DNA from: Thermoplasmata archaeon
GTDB lineage: Archaea > Thermoplasmatota > E2 > DHVEG-1
Assembly: GCA_030637965.1 (NCBI GenBank)
Contig: DAOWFO010000076.1
Coordinates: 1 to 13,637 of the forward strand
Direction of reading: 5' to 3'
Length of the DNA stretch: 13,637 nt
The notes beneath the pieces are model-generated. The model saw nothing but the letters and a program-made list of their open reading frames with translations. It ran no database searches and was not told where the DNA came from. Of this stretch, positions 1 to 7,089 are shown piece by piece (position 1 is the stretch's first letter; every line of letters begins with the position of its first letter). Position numbers and translations under genes: made by a program.

Positions 1-952
1 ATCCTGACCATGTTGTTGTAGCTGTGCCTCCGCTTGCTCTACCTAAGTCTGTTCCTATAATACTATCATCACTTTCATTGTAAAATGTTACATCCATCGT
101 ATCGCTATCTGGATCTGAGATATCTACAATTAGGCTTGGACTTATTCCAATACCGGTTGCACTATTTAAGGGGGTTGGATTTGTTGGTGCATCTGGAGGA
201 TTATTACTAGCCCCTGATATTATAACTGTTAGGACAGTTGAAAAACCACTCTGACTACCATGCATATACATAGCTTTTAATTTCACATAAAAAGTATTTG
301 CACTTCCCCAAGAGTGGCTTGTACTTACTGTCGATCCAGATGCATAGAATGATGTCCATTCATCAACAGTGTTATCTCCATCCCAATCCCAACCATATTT
401 AATAACATCTCCATCTGGATCATTACTACTAGTAGAATAAATATATGAGATACCAGTTTCACCTGATTCAGATCCTTCAGGAAGGCTAGGAATAGAAGGG
501 GCGGTATTTATTTCATCTTCCTTATTAAGAGACCCCATCATAACAATTGAATTATCTACCTTGTCAATAATTTGGACGTCGACATTATTATTTTCTAAGT
601 CAAAATGATGGGTATAAATCAATATTTCACTAATTTCCCATGAATCTAGATTGCCGTTTGTATTTGGATTATTCAATATAAAATCAACTTTTGGATCTAA
701 TTCATATTGAGTATCATCAATATTTAGCATTATAGATGTTTCATTTAATATTAAAAGAGCTCCACCGCGATGTTCTAAAATTAAATCATTTCCATCAACA
801 TATCCAATAATATTAACAGATATGGGATTATTTGGAGAATCAATAGAAAAAACATATAAATTTAATATTGAAAAAATTGAGACTGATATCATTAATAACA
901 ATAAGGTACCAACAACTTCAGTTACACCTAAATTAGATTTATTTAGTTGCAT
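1..952 (-). CDS. Archaeal pilin-like surface protein with PKD-like domain, partial (C-terminus beyond left edge)
   Basis: An open frame runs leftward from the ATG at 952 for 317 codons without a stop, so the gene is cut by the window edge. Residues 1-40 are a short basic/polar leader followed by a long hydrophobic helix (GVTEVVGTLLLLMISVSIF), the pattern of archaeal type IV pilin N-terminal domains; processing is probably near G9-V10. Residues about 40-145 are beta-rich. Residues about 150-235 form a PKD-like domain (NDPDGDVIKYGWDWDGD, then HSWGS..YVKLKA). From about 245 a second Ig-like domain begins (NPPDAPTNP, DISDPDSD). By family knowledge such proteins are exported, anchored or assembled through the N-terminal helix and display beta-sandwich domains outside the cell. 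The role, as pilus subunit or anchored surface protein, is not decided. The gene is divergent from aIF6. The start follows a weak AGGATGGG ribosome-binding sequence. Confidence 0.85.
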   Translation of the reverse strand, partial: MQLNKSNLGVTEVVGTLLLLMISVSIFSILNLYVFSIDSPNNPISVNIIGYVDGNDLILEHRGGALLILNETSIMLNIDDTQYELDPKVDFILNNPNTNGNLDSWEISEILIYTHHFDLENNNVDVQIIDKVDNSIVMMGSLNKEDEINTAPSIPSLPEGSESGETGISYIYSTSSNDPDGDVIKYGWDWDGDNTVDEWTSFYASGSTVSTSHSWGSANTFYVKLKAMYMHGSQSGFSTVLTVIISGASNNPPDAPTNPTPLNSATGIGISPSLIVDISDPDSDTMDVTFYNESDDSIIGTDLGRASGGTATTTWSG

Positions 953-982
953 TACCCATCCTAATTATTCTTAATCAGTATC

Positions 983-993
983 AATTTAAAATA
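983..993 (-). promoter_or_regulatory. Probable TATA box of the left-edge pilin-like gene
   Basis: On the minus strand the AT-rich element TATTTTAAATT lies about 35 nt upstream of the ATG at 952. This predicts a transcript start near 962 and a leader of about 10 nt. Another AT-rich candidate lies further upstream near 1030-1045. Assigned by position and composition only. Confidence 0.35.
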
Positions 994-1126
994 GTTTTCT
1001 ATTCTAACAATATCTATATCATAGAGTTAATATTATATAGGGTACATCCTTGTCTGGGAAGAGTTATGATGTATAATCTATCAATTTCGCGAATTTTATG
1101 TTCCATCTTTAAGTATATTAACATAA

Positions 1127-1138
1127 TATTATATAAAT
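1127..1138 (+). promoter_or_regulatory. TATA box of the aIF6 gene (near-leaderless)
   Basis: TATTATATAAAT is centred about 30 nt before the ATG at 1163. With the usual archaeal TATA-to-start distance of about 25-27 nt, transcription would begin at about 1157-1163, so the mRNA would be leaderless or nearly so. The in-frame TTG at 1148 would then lie upstream of the transcript, which favours the ATG at 1163 as the true start. Confidence 0.55.
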
Positions 1139-1162
1139 TATTAATATTTGGGGAAAAATTCT

Positions 1163-1849
1163 ATGCCTAAAGAAATGCATGAAAAATCACTTTTCCAAAG
1201 ATTGCATTTTAATGAAAATCCTAATGTAGGTGTTTTTTGTAGAGCTAATGAAAATATCGCTTTTATTAGAAGAAAACTTTCTAAAGAAATAAAGGAAAAA
1301 ATTAGTACTACTTTAGATGTAAAACTTGTTGAGCTAAATATTGCTGATGCAAGCATAATTGGTTCTTTACTTGCATTTAATTCATATGGAGCTGTAGTTA
1401 CAGATTTTATTGACGATGAAAATCTTAAAAACATCCAAAATCAAGGACTTAAGGTCAGTGTGATATCAGATATACTAAATGCAGCAGGTAATGATATTTT
1501 AGTTAATGATAAAGGCGCATTAGTTCACCCCAATTTGGAAAATAAAACATTAAAGATAATCGAAGAAACATTTAATGTCCCTGCAATAAAAGGTACCATA
1601 GGTTCCCTAAACACCGTTGGTATGGCTGCTGTTGTTACCAATAAAGGCCTGCTTTGTCATCCTAAAGTTACTGAAGATGAAAAAAGTAACCTAGAAAAGA
1701 TTTTTAATGTAAATGTTATGATAGGTACTATCAATCATGGTGTACCTTTAATCGGTAGCGGATTAGTTGCAAATACGAAGGGAGCCATTGTAGGAAATTT
1801 AACAACAGGTATTGAATTAGGACGCATTGACGAAGCATTAAAATTTTAA
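1163..1849 (+). CDS. Archaeal translation initiation factor 6 (aIF6)
   Basis: This 228-residue protein matches aIF6/eIF6, which binds the large ribosomal subunit and prevents premature joining with the small subunit. The pentein-like repeats are visible as recurring blocks: NPNVGVFCRANENIAFI (about residues 18-34), IIGSLLAFNSYGAVV, ILVNDKGALVHPNL, TVGMAAVVTNKGLLCHPKV, and at the end LVANTKGAIVGNLTTGIEL. The length equals the usual archaeal length of about 220-230. The ATG at 1163 is preferred over the in-frame TTG at 1148 because the TATA box predicts a transcript starting at or after the TTG. The ATG at 1175 is also possible. The gene stands alone here: no L39e, L31e or L18a ribosomal protein gene, its common archaeal neighbours, is present. 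A T-run follows the stop. Confidence 0.95.
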   Translation: MPKEMHEKSLFQRLHFNENPNVGVFCRANENIAFIRRKLSKEIKEKISTTLDVKLVELNIADASIIGSLLAFNSYGAVVTDFIDDENLKNIQNQGLKVSVISDILNAAGNDILVNDKGALVHPNLENKTLKIIEETFNVPAIKGTIGSLNTVGMAAVVTNKGLLCHPKVTEDEKSNLEKIFNVNVMIGTINHGVPLIGSGLVANTKGAIVGNLTTGIELGRIDEALKF

Positions 1850-1873
1850 AAAAATTTTTTTTTTATACTTTTA
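1850..1873 (+). terminator. Poly-T terminator after aIF6
   Basis: Directly after the TAA stop there is A5 followed by T10 (1855-1864) and then ATACTTTTAT. U-runs without a strong hairpin are the usual archaeal intrinsic terminator. It separates aIF6 from the regulator gene, which has its own promoter. Confidence 0.6.
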
Positions 1874-1902
1874 TAATTCATGATTTAGAATTGAATAATA
1901 AG

Positions 1903-1912
1903 TTTTATATAC
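1903..1912 (+). promoter_or_regulatory. TATA box of the winged-helix regulator gene
   Basis: TTTTATATAC preceded by the purine-rich AATAATAAG (possible BRE) lies about 50 nt before the ATG at 1959. It predicts a start near 1930-1935 and a short leader containing AGGTGA (1949-1954), which sits 4 nt before the ATG. Confidence 0.5.
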
Positions 1913-1958
1913 TTATGATTATATTATAGCTAGAACATTAATAACAATAGGTGACAAC

Positions 1959-2339
1959 ATGGAAGGAAAAAATATGCGCAAATTAACCCAACAAGATGAG
2001 AAAATTGTAGAAATATTTTCAGATCTTGGAATGCCAAAAAATTTTGCTAAAACACTCATATATGTCTCACAAGTTGATGAATGTCGCTCTGCAGATATAG
2101 AGCATGGAGCAGATCTAAGACAACCAGAAGTGAGTGTTGCGATGCAACATCTAGCAAAAAAAGGATGGATTGCAAAGCGAGATCAAAAAAAGAAAGGGAA
2201 GGGAAGACCCATCTATATTTACAAATTTACATCATCCTTGGACGATATAATTGAAAGTGTTGAAAAGGAAAAATTGGATGAAATTGAAACAGTCAAGAGA
2301 GATATTACAGAACTAAAATCTCTTCTAAATAGTATGTAA
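1959..2339 (+). CDS. Small winged helix-turn-helix transcriptional regulator
   Basis: The 126-residue protein is a predicted DNA-binding regulator, resembling the archaeal COG4738-type wHTH proteins as far as I can recognise. Residues about 13-40 give the first helices (LGMPKNFAKTLIYVSQV). Residues 43-70 form the HTH, with ADIEHGADLRQPEVS leading into recognition helix VAMQHLAKKGW. Residues 75-84 are a strongly basic wing (DQKKKGKGRP) followed by the strand IYIYKF. Residues 93-126 are a charged heptad-like helix, likely a dimerisation coiled coil. There is no ligand-binding domain. AGGTGA supports the ATG at 1959; M6 (1974), behind GGAAGG, is an alternative. The target is not identifiable from context: neighbours are aIF6 upstream and a secreted protein downstream, both separately transcribed. 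Confidence 0.8.
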   Translation: MEGKNMRKLTQQDEKIVEIFSDLGMPKNFAKTLIYVSQVDECRSADIEHGADLRQPEVSVAMQHLAKKGWIAKRDQKKKGKGRPIYIYKFTSSLDDIIESVEKEKLDEIETVKRDITELKSLLNSM

Positions 2340-2614
2340 TCGATAGGGTAGGAGGATTTAAATCATAACATTTTCTATAGATTTAACTAAGTGTATAAAA
2401 TTTTTAACTCCCATAACAAACAACTTATTTAAACCTACTTTTTATATTTATATTATAATTGATATAAATAATTTAATTATTAATAGCCATCATGGTTATT
2501 CCTCTAGTAAATTGAGGTTGAATTAATTTTAAAAAAAAATCTGTTTGTTAAAATATCGTAGAAAAATTTATATATATACATATCATATTATTAAGTTAGG
2601 GGATATGTGAAATT
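2340..2614. other. Intergenic region, 275 nt, AT-rich, no gene seen
   Basis: No coding frame of note. It holds an AGGAGG (2350-2355) that is not followed by any usable start codon, a short imperfect palindrome around GCCATCATGGTT (about 2487-2498), a four-pair CCTC/GAGG hairpin candidate just after it, and the promoter of the next gene at its right end. No tRNA-like fold was recognised. Confidence 0.5.
2561..2579 (+). promoter_or_regulatory. BRE/TATA promoter of the secreted-protein gene
   Basis: GAAAAA (possible BRE, 2561-2566) is followed by the strong TATA element TTTATATATATAC. The predicted transcript start is about 2594-2600. The short leader carries GTGA (2607-2610), 4 nt before the ATG at 2615. 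Confidence 0.6.
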
Positions 2615-3238
2615 ATGAACCTAATGAAAAAAAGAATCGCCATAGGAATAATCGCAATATTTATTGGACTTGCATTTACTCCAATGAGTAGCTCCAATAT
2701 TATTGAAAAAGAAGAAACTGTTATACCTGTTGAATTCTCAATGTGCCAGAATGACGGTACAATATCAATAGAGACTGTTAAATTAACAAAAGATGATGTT
2801 AAAGTTATAGATAACTTACTTCAGGATATACATAATACACAAAACGAAGCAGAGATAGAAGAAAAGATATCAGATATTTTATTATACTGCAATAGTAAGG
2901 AATTGGGAATCCTTTCTAGTACTGAATGGCTAGAAAATTTACCCGGACGCCCCATTTTCAGTGTTGGTAAAGGTAGTAGATTTATAGCTCGTTACCATGG
3001 TAGACTGCAGATTAAAAAAGTTTTCAGTGCATGGTCATATCCAACTGGATTTGGAACAACTATAATATGGGGAAATGGCATAACCTCGCCACCAACTCAA
3101 ATTTTACTAAAGAGACAGATTGGTTTTATGATTGGATTTGTAGGATTATACGTATACATTCCACCATTTATATCAGGTATGAGTAGCAGAACGTTTTTCA
3201 TGGGATCCTCATTATTATCATACGGAGCATCAATATAA
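2615..3238 (+). CDS. Secreted protein of unknown function with N-terminal signal sequence
   Basis: I do not recognise a characterised family for this 207-residue protein. It begins with KKR and a hydrophobic stretch (about residues 8-22), a signal peptide or N-terminal anchor. Next comes a segment PVEFSMCQNDGTISIETV (about 38-55), then an acidic, probably helical stretch (about 59-95). The C-terminal half is aromatic- and glycine-rich, with RFIARYHGR, FSAWSYPTGFGTT and a hydrophobic tail GFMIGFVGLYVYIPPFISG ending in RTFFMGSSLL. That tail is rather apolar for a soluble protein and may bury in a core or touch the membrane. The strong promoter and isolated position indicate its own transcription unit. 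ATG 2615 is chosen for the GTGA ribosome-binding site; M4 (2624) is possible. Confidence 0.75.
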   Translation: MNLMKKRIAIGIIAIFIGLAFTPMSSSNIIEKEETVIPVEFSMCQNDGTISIETVKLTKDDVKVIDNLLQDIHNTQNEAEIEEKISDILLYCNSKELGILSSTEWLENLPGRPIFSVGKGSRFIARYHGRLQIKKVFSAWSYPTGFGTTIIWGNGITSPPTQILLKRQIGFMIGFVGLYVYIPPFISGMSSRTFFMGSSLLSYGASI

Positions 3239-3626
3239 TAATATAAATCTAGAGTAATTAACTTTAATCAACTCTTCATTATTAAATTTCATTTTCTTGA
3301 ATTAATCAATAGTTAACCAAAACATGATCCGTATACTTGTTTTAAATAAAAAAATATAATTAGTAGTATTTTAAATTCAATAACCCTAATTTAATATATG
3401 ATGATATTCTCTTAAAAATGTGCACAAAGATTTTATGTAAATTAATTATTAAAGTTATGTCAATATTAAAAGAAGAAAAAATAAAGAAAAATAAGTGACG
3501 ATAAATAGATATTAATTGCTTAATGATAGTTAAATATATTAAATGGCCTATAATAGGAGGATTTTATAAGGAATAATTCTTTTGACCTCTACTATCTCGT
3601 TACAATATTTCACGGAGAAAAACACA
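3239..3626. other. Intergenic region, 388 nt, AT-rich
   Basis: No convincing gene. The only open frame of note is a lysine-rich 26-codon frame at 3418-3498 without a ribosome-binding site. Near 3398-3404 there is a C-box-like TGATGA but no matching D box follows. The right end holds the ValRS promoter and ribosome-binding site. Confidence 0.5.
3555..3570 (+). promoter_or_regulatory. Probable BRE/TATA promoter of ValRS
   Basis: AGGAGG directly followed by ATTTTATAAG reads as a purine-rich BRE plus TATA box. A start about 25 nt downstream of the TATA centre would fall near 3590-3595. That places the in-frame TTG at 3582 outside the mRNA and leaves a leader of about 30 nt with GGAG at 3614-3617, 9 nt before the ATG at 3627. 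The AGGAGG could instead be read as a ribosome-binding site, but it has no start codon at suitable spacing. Confidence 0.45.
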
Positions 3627-6353
3627 ATGTCAACATTATATAATCAAAAGGAAATCGAGAAAAAATGGCAACAAAAATGGCAGGAGATGGAAATACACCA
3701 TTTTGATTTTAATAGCGATAAAAAACCTTATAGTATTGACGTTCCACCTCGATATGCTTCAGGTCCCCTTCACGCAGGACATGCTGTTCATTACACACAT
3801 ATTGATTTTACTGCAAGATACAAGCGTATGAGAGGATACAATGTTTTCTTCCCTCTTTGCTTTGATGTAAATGGAATCCCAATAGAGGAACGGGTTGAAA
3901 GACAGCTAAATATAACTCGTAAAGATATTGACCGTCATAAATTTATAAATCTATGTTCTGAATTTGCAGAAAAAAACATCAAAACTATGATTGACCAGTT
4001 CATAATACTGGGAGAAAGTATGGATCCCACCATATATTATCAGACAAATGCAGAATATTACCGAAGGATAACTCAAATATCCTTTATTGATCTATACAAT
4101 AAAGGTCATATTTACAAAGGAAAATTTCCAGTAAATTGGTGTCCTCGATGCATGACGGCTATGGCAGATGCAGAGGTTACCTATATAGACAGGACTACCA
4201 AACTCAACACAATAAAATTTTATTTTAAAGATAAACAAACTGAACAACTTTTAAATTATCATAGCATTGGAAAAGATGAAAAAGGAACCTATGTCGAAAT
4301 TGCAACTACACGACCAGAAATGCTTCCATCATGTCAAATTGTAGCAGTTCATTCTTCAGATGAGAGAGCACCATGGCTTACTGACCAAGTTTTAATAGTA
4401 CCATTATTCGAAAAGGAAGTAAAAATTGTTGAGGATGATGCTGTAGATCCAAATTTTGGATCTGGTGTTGTTATGATATGCACAATAGGAGATAAGGAGG
4501 ACCTTAGCTGGGTTTTAAAATATAAACTCCCTCTTGAAATGAGCATAGATGAAGAAGGACGAATGACAGAAATCTGTGGAAAATATCTTGGAATGACAAT
4601 CAATGATGCACGAAAAGCTATTATTGATGATTTACAGAAAAATGATATCCTAATCAAACAAGATGCATTAGATCAGAATGTTGGAACTTGTTGGCGCTGT
4701 AAGACTCCAGTTGAGTATATTAATGCAGAACAGTGGTTTTTAAAAACAATTCCCTTTAAAGAAATGGTAAAAAAGGCTAGTGACAATACAGATTGGTATC
4801 CAGAATTTATGAAAATTCGCCTAGATGACTGGGTTGACAGTCTGGAATGGGACTGGGTCATTAGTCGCCAAAGATATTTTGCTACTCCAATTCCATTATG
4901 GGAATGCAACGAGTGTAATTATATTGTACTTGCTAAAAAAGAAGATTGCTATGTTGATCCAACATTCGAAAATCCACCAGTTGAAATATGTCCAAAATGT
5001 GGAGGAAAACTAATTGGTTGTGAAGATGTGTTTGATACATGGATGGATTCGTCCATATCTCCCCTTTACAATACCTTTTGGAATAGAGATGATGAGAAAT
5101 TCAAGAAACTTTATCCAATGTCTTTAAGACCACAGGCTCACGACATTATAAGAACATGGACATTTTACACAATTCTTAGATGTAATCTCCTAACTGATGA
5201 AAAACCTTTTGAAAATATCATGATGGGTGGTTTCATCTTATCTGAAGATGGGACACCAATGCATGCCAGTCTAGGAAATGTAATTGATCCTTTGAAAATA
5301 ATACATGAATATGGTTCTGATGCTTTTAGATGTTATGCTGCAAGCTGTGCATTAGGAATAGACAACGCATTTAGAAGAAAGGACATTATAAGAGGAAACA
5401 GACTTCTCAGAAAATTATGGAATGTTGAAAAATTCATTTCAAATATTGTAACGAGAGATTCAAAACCTGAAAAAACAGAGTTAACAGACATTGATAAATG
5501 GATACTAACAAAATATAGTAAACTTGTAAAAAAATGCACAGAATTAATGGATGTTTTTGACTATTCACAAACAATGAAAGAGGTAGAATACTTCCTTTGG
5601 CATGAGCTAGCAGATCATTATATTGAAATGGCCAAATCTTTGATATATATTAACGAAAATGTTGAAAGCATTAGATATACTCTTTATATTCTTGGTTTTG
5701 GGATTCTAAAACTATTCGCACCATTTTTCCCACATATAACTGAAGAACTTTATCAAGAATATTTTAGACAGTTTGAGAACATCAAAAGTATTCATATCTC
5801 CACCTGGCCTGAAGAAAACTTAATTGATGAAGAAGCAGAAAATTCAGGGGAAATTGTTAAAAATTATATAGCACAGGTACGTTCAATTAAAAGTGAAAAT
5901 GGAATGGCTTTAAATGCTCCACTGAAGAGTTACGCAACTTATTCAACTCCTGATAAAATCTCAAAGATTAAAGGCAGTAGTTCATTAATAAAATCTACAT
6001 TGAATCTATCCAAAGACCATAAATTTGTTGAAGGAAAACCGGAAATACAAGAAAAAATAACTGAAATTAAACCAGTTTATTCAAAAATTGGGCCATTGTT
6101 TAAAAATGAGAGTAAAAAAATTAATCAATGGATAATAGAACATCAAGATGAGCTTATTAAAAAAATTGAGGAAAAAGGAGATATCAAATGGTTAGATATT
6201 CCTTTTAAAAAACCGGAAAAATCAGAAGATTTACTTATTAAAAATGGTTTTATTCAAGTTAAAAAGGAAACAATAATCAAAGGAATGAAAGACAGAAGTA
6301 TTTTAAAGTTCGACGACTTTTACCTAGAACTATCAGGAGATGCAATAAAATGA
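3627..6353 (+). CDS. valS: Valyl-tRNA synthetase, archaeal type, with non-canonical KMSKS loop
   Basis: Class I aminoacyl-tRNA synthetase charging tRNA-Val with valine; 908 residues from ATG 3627, which has GGAG 9 nt upstream (the in-frame TTG at 3582 is disfavoured). Visible in order: PPRYASGPLHAGH with the HIGH-type motif HAGH at 49-52; CPRC at 172-175; the CP1 editing domain with IATTRPEMLPSC and FGSGVVMICTIGDKED; a second half of that zinc site at C355/C358; a zinc ribbon with C427/C430 and C455/C458; DTWMDSS and RPQAHDIIRTW, both typical of archaeal ValRS; then the catalytic loop; then the anticodon-binding helical domain (about 620-760) and a charged C-terminal region. At 544-548 the loop reads PMHAS, so both lysines of KMSKS are missing, while the following LGNVIDP is conserved. 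The gene is translationally coupled to the small protein at its end. Confidence 0.93.
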   Translation: MSTLYNQKEIEKKWQQKWQEMEIHHFDFNSDKKPYSIDVPPRYASGPLHAGHAVHYTHIDFTARYKRMRGYNVFFPLCFDVNGIPIEERVERQLNITRKDIDRHKFINLCSEFAEKNIKTMIDQFIILGESMDPTIYYQTNAEYYRRITQISFIDLYNKGHIYKGKFPVNWCPRCMTAMADAEVTYIDRTTKLNTIKFYFKDKQTEQLLNYHSIGKDEKGTYVEIATTRPEMLPSCQIVAVHSSDERAPWLTDQVLIVPLFEKEVKIVEDDAVDPNFGSGVVMICTIGDKEDLSWVLKYKLPLEMSIDEEGRMTEICGKYLGMTINDARKAIIDDLQKNDILIKQDALDQNVGTCWRCKTPVEYINAEQWFLKTIPFKEMVKKASDNTDWYPEFMKIRLDDWVDSLEWDWVISRQRYFATPIPLWECNECNYIVLAKKEDCYVDPTFENPPVEICPKCGGKLIGCEDVFDTWMDSSISPLYNTFWNRDDEKFKKLYPMSLRPQAHDIIRTWTFYTILRCNLLTDEKPFENIMMGGFILSEDGTPMHASLGNVIDPLKIIHEYGSDAFRCYAASCALGIDNAFRRKDIIRGNRLLRKLWNVEKFISNIVTRDSKPEKTELTDIDKWILTKYSKLVKKCTELMDVFDYSQTMKEVEYFLWHELADHYIEMAKSLIYINENVESIRYTLYILGFGILKLFAPFFPHITEELYQEYFRQFENIKSIHISTWPEENLIDEEAENSGEIVKNYIAQVRSIKSENGMALNAPLKSYATYSTPDKISKIKGSSSLIKSTLNLSKDHKFVEGKPEIQEKITEIKPVYSKIGPLFKNESKKINQWIIEHQDELIKKIEEKGDIKWLDIPFKKPEKSEDLLIKNGFIQVKKETIIKGMKDRSILKFDDFYLELSGDAIK

Positions 6354-6463
6354 ATATAAAAAACCTTTTAAAAAAATGGGGTATCAAAATAATTGCTATT
6401 CTAATCGCCGTTTTTATGATAGGAACTGGATTTGTATATATGTTAAGTAAAATATTGGGTTGA
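6350..6463 (+). CDS. 37-residue single-pass membrane microprotein, overlapping ValRS stop
   Basis: ATG at 6350 overlaps the ValRS TGA (ATGA). AGGAGA at 6335-6340 sits 9 nt upstream, an excellent ribosome-binding site inside the end of ValRS. The product starts with a basic segment (MNIKNLLKKWGIK) and continues as one hydrophobic helix (about residues 14-33: IIAILIAVFMIGTGFVYM), ending LSKILG. The positive-inside rule suggests a cytoplasmic N-terminus. Family and function are not recognised; it may be a small regulator or partner of a membrane protein, possibly the transporter just downstream. The combination of start-stop overlap, strong ribosome-binding site and coherent topology makes it a likely real gene, although it is very short. 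Confidence 0.65.
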   Translation: MNIKNLLKKWGIKIIAILIAVFMIGTGFVYMLSKILG

Positions 6464-6476
6464 TTTTCTCGATAGT

Positions 6477-6488
6477 TATTTAAATAAG
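6477..6488 (+). promoter_or_regulatory. Probable TATA box of the acetate-transporter family gene
   Basis: TTATTTAAATAA lies about 36 nt before the ATG at 6518. It predicts a start near 6507-6510 and a very short leader. GTGA at 6508-6511, 6 nt before the ATG, would serve as ribosome-binding site if transcription starts slightly earlier or reads through from ValRS. Confidence 0.4.
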
Positions 6489-6517
6489 TTTTTAATTCAG
6501 CGCTCCTGTGATTTAAT

Positions 6518-7087
6518 ATGTCTGAAAAAAACAAATTGGCAAATCCGGCCCCTCTTGGGCTTATGGGTTTTGGTATGACCACAGTATTATTAAATTTACA
6601 TAATTCAGGTATTTTTAGTTTGGGAACAATGATACTTGCAATGGGAATTGCCTATGGGGGTTTTGCACAGATTATTGCTGGAATTTTAGAATTTAGAAAA
6701 GGAAACACCTTTGGGGTCACTGCATTTACATCCTATGGTCTCTTTTGGATATCTCTTGTGTTTTTACTTATATTTCCTTCAATTTTCCCTAGTTTCGAAG
6801 CACCTAGCGATATTGCAATGGCAGCATATCTTTTCATGTGGGGTTTATTTACATTTTTTATGTTTATTTCTACATTGAAACTTAACAGAGCATTACAGTT
6901 TGTATTTATATCTCTAGCAATTTTGTTCTGGTTATTAGCACTTGGACACTTTATTCCTAATGTTACTATAATTGCTGGTTTTGAAGGAATTATATGTGGA
7001 TCCTCAGCAATATACCTGGCAATGGCAGAAGTGATGAACGAAACATATGGTAGAACGATTCTACCGATATTCCCATCAAAAAAATAA
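6518..7087 (+). CDS. AceTr family (GPR1/FUN34/YaaH, SatP-like) acetate/succinate transporter
   Basis: The 189-residue membrane protein carries the family signature [10 protein letters not shown] at residues 9-18, followed by about six hydrophobic helices with short loops, matching the usual 180-200 residue SatP/YaaH fold. Characterised members form hexameric channels that move acetate, succinate or other small monocarboxylates across the cytoplasmic membrane. Aromatic and glycine-rich helices ([29 protein letters not shown]) fit this fold. The substrate and direction cannot be read from sequence; acetate uptake or release is an inference from the family. Its stop lies 2 nt from the stop of the convergent DUF362 gene, so the two units share a terminator region. 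The 37-residue membrane protein is 54 nt upstream. Confidence 0.9.
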   Translation: MSEKNKLANPAPLGLMGFGMTTVLLNLHNSGIFSLGTMILAMGIAYGGFAQIIAGILEFRKGNTFGVTAFTSYGLFWISLVFLLIFPSIFPSFEAPSDIAMAAYLFMWGLFTFFMFISTLKLNRALQFVFISLAILFWLLALGHFIPNVTIIAGFEGIICGSSAIYLAMAEVMNETYGRTILPIFPSKK

Positions 7088-7089
7088 AA
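7073..7089 (-). terminator. U-rich terminator of the HPS-RraA/DUF362 operon
   Basis: Read on the minus strand, the sequence after the DUF362 stop is TTTTATTTTTTTGATGGGA, a U-rich stretch suited to archaeal termination. It lies within the last codons of the convergent transporter gene. No strong hairpin precedes it. Confidence 0.45.

Noticed and set aside
1066..1170. A 34-codon frame upstream of aIF6 that overlaps its start by a few bases (possible leader peptide).
   Set aside because: The best TATA box lies inside this frame and predicts transcription starting after it. Composition is simply AT-rich and the ribosome-binding site is weak.
2487..2520. Short palindrome and CCTC/GAGG hairpin in the gap before the secreted protein.
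   Set aside because: Arms are only four to five bases, within chance expectation; no consistent RNA or operator can be argued.
3398..3420. C-box-like TGATGA suggesting a C/D-box guide RNA.
   Set aside because: No CTGA D box at usual spacing and no second pair of boxes.
3418..3498. A 26-codon lysine-rich frame in the gap before ValRS, with a TATA-like element about 24 nt upstream.
   Set aside because: No ribosome-binding site and low-complexity lysine/isoleucine composition expected by chance in AT-rich DNA. It would need conservation evidence.
3582..3626. Fifteen-residue N-terminal extension of ValRS from a TTG start.
   Set aside because: GGAG at 9 nt before the ATG at 3627 and the likely promoter at 3555-3570 both favour the ATG. 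The extension does not resemble ValRS N-termini.
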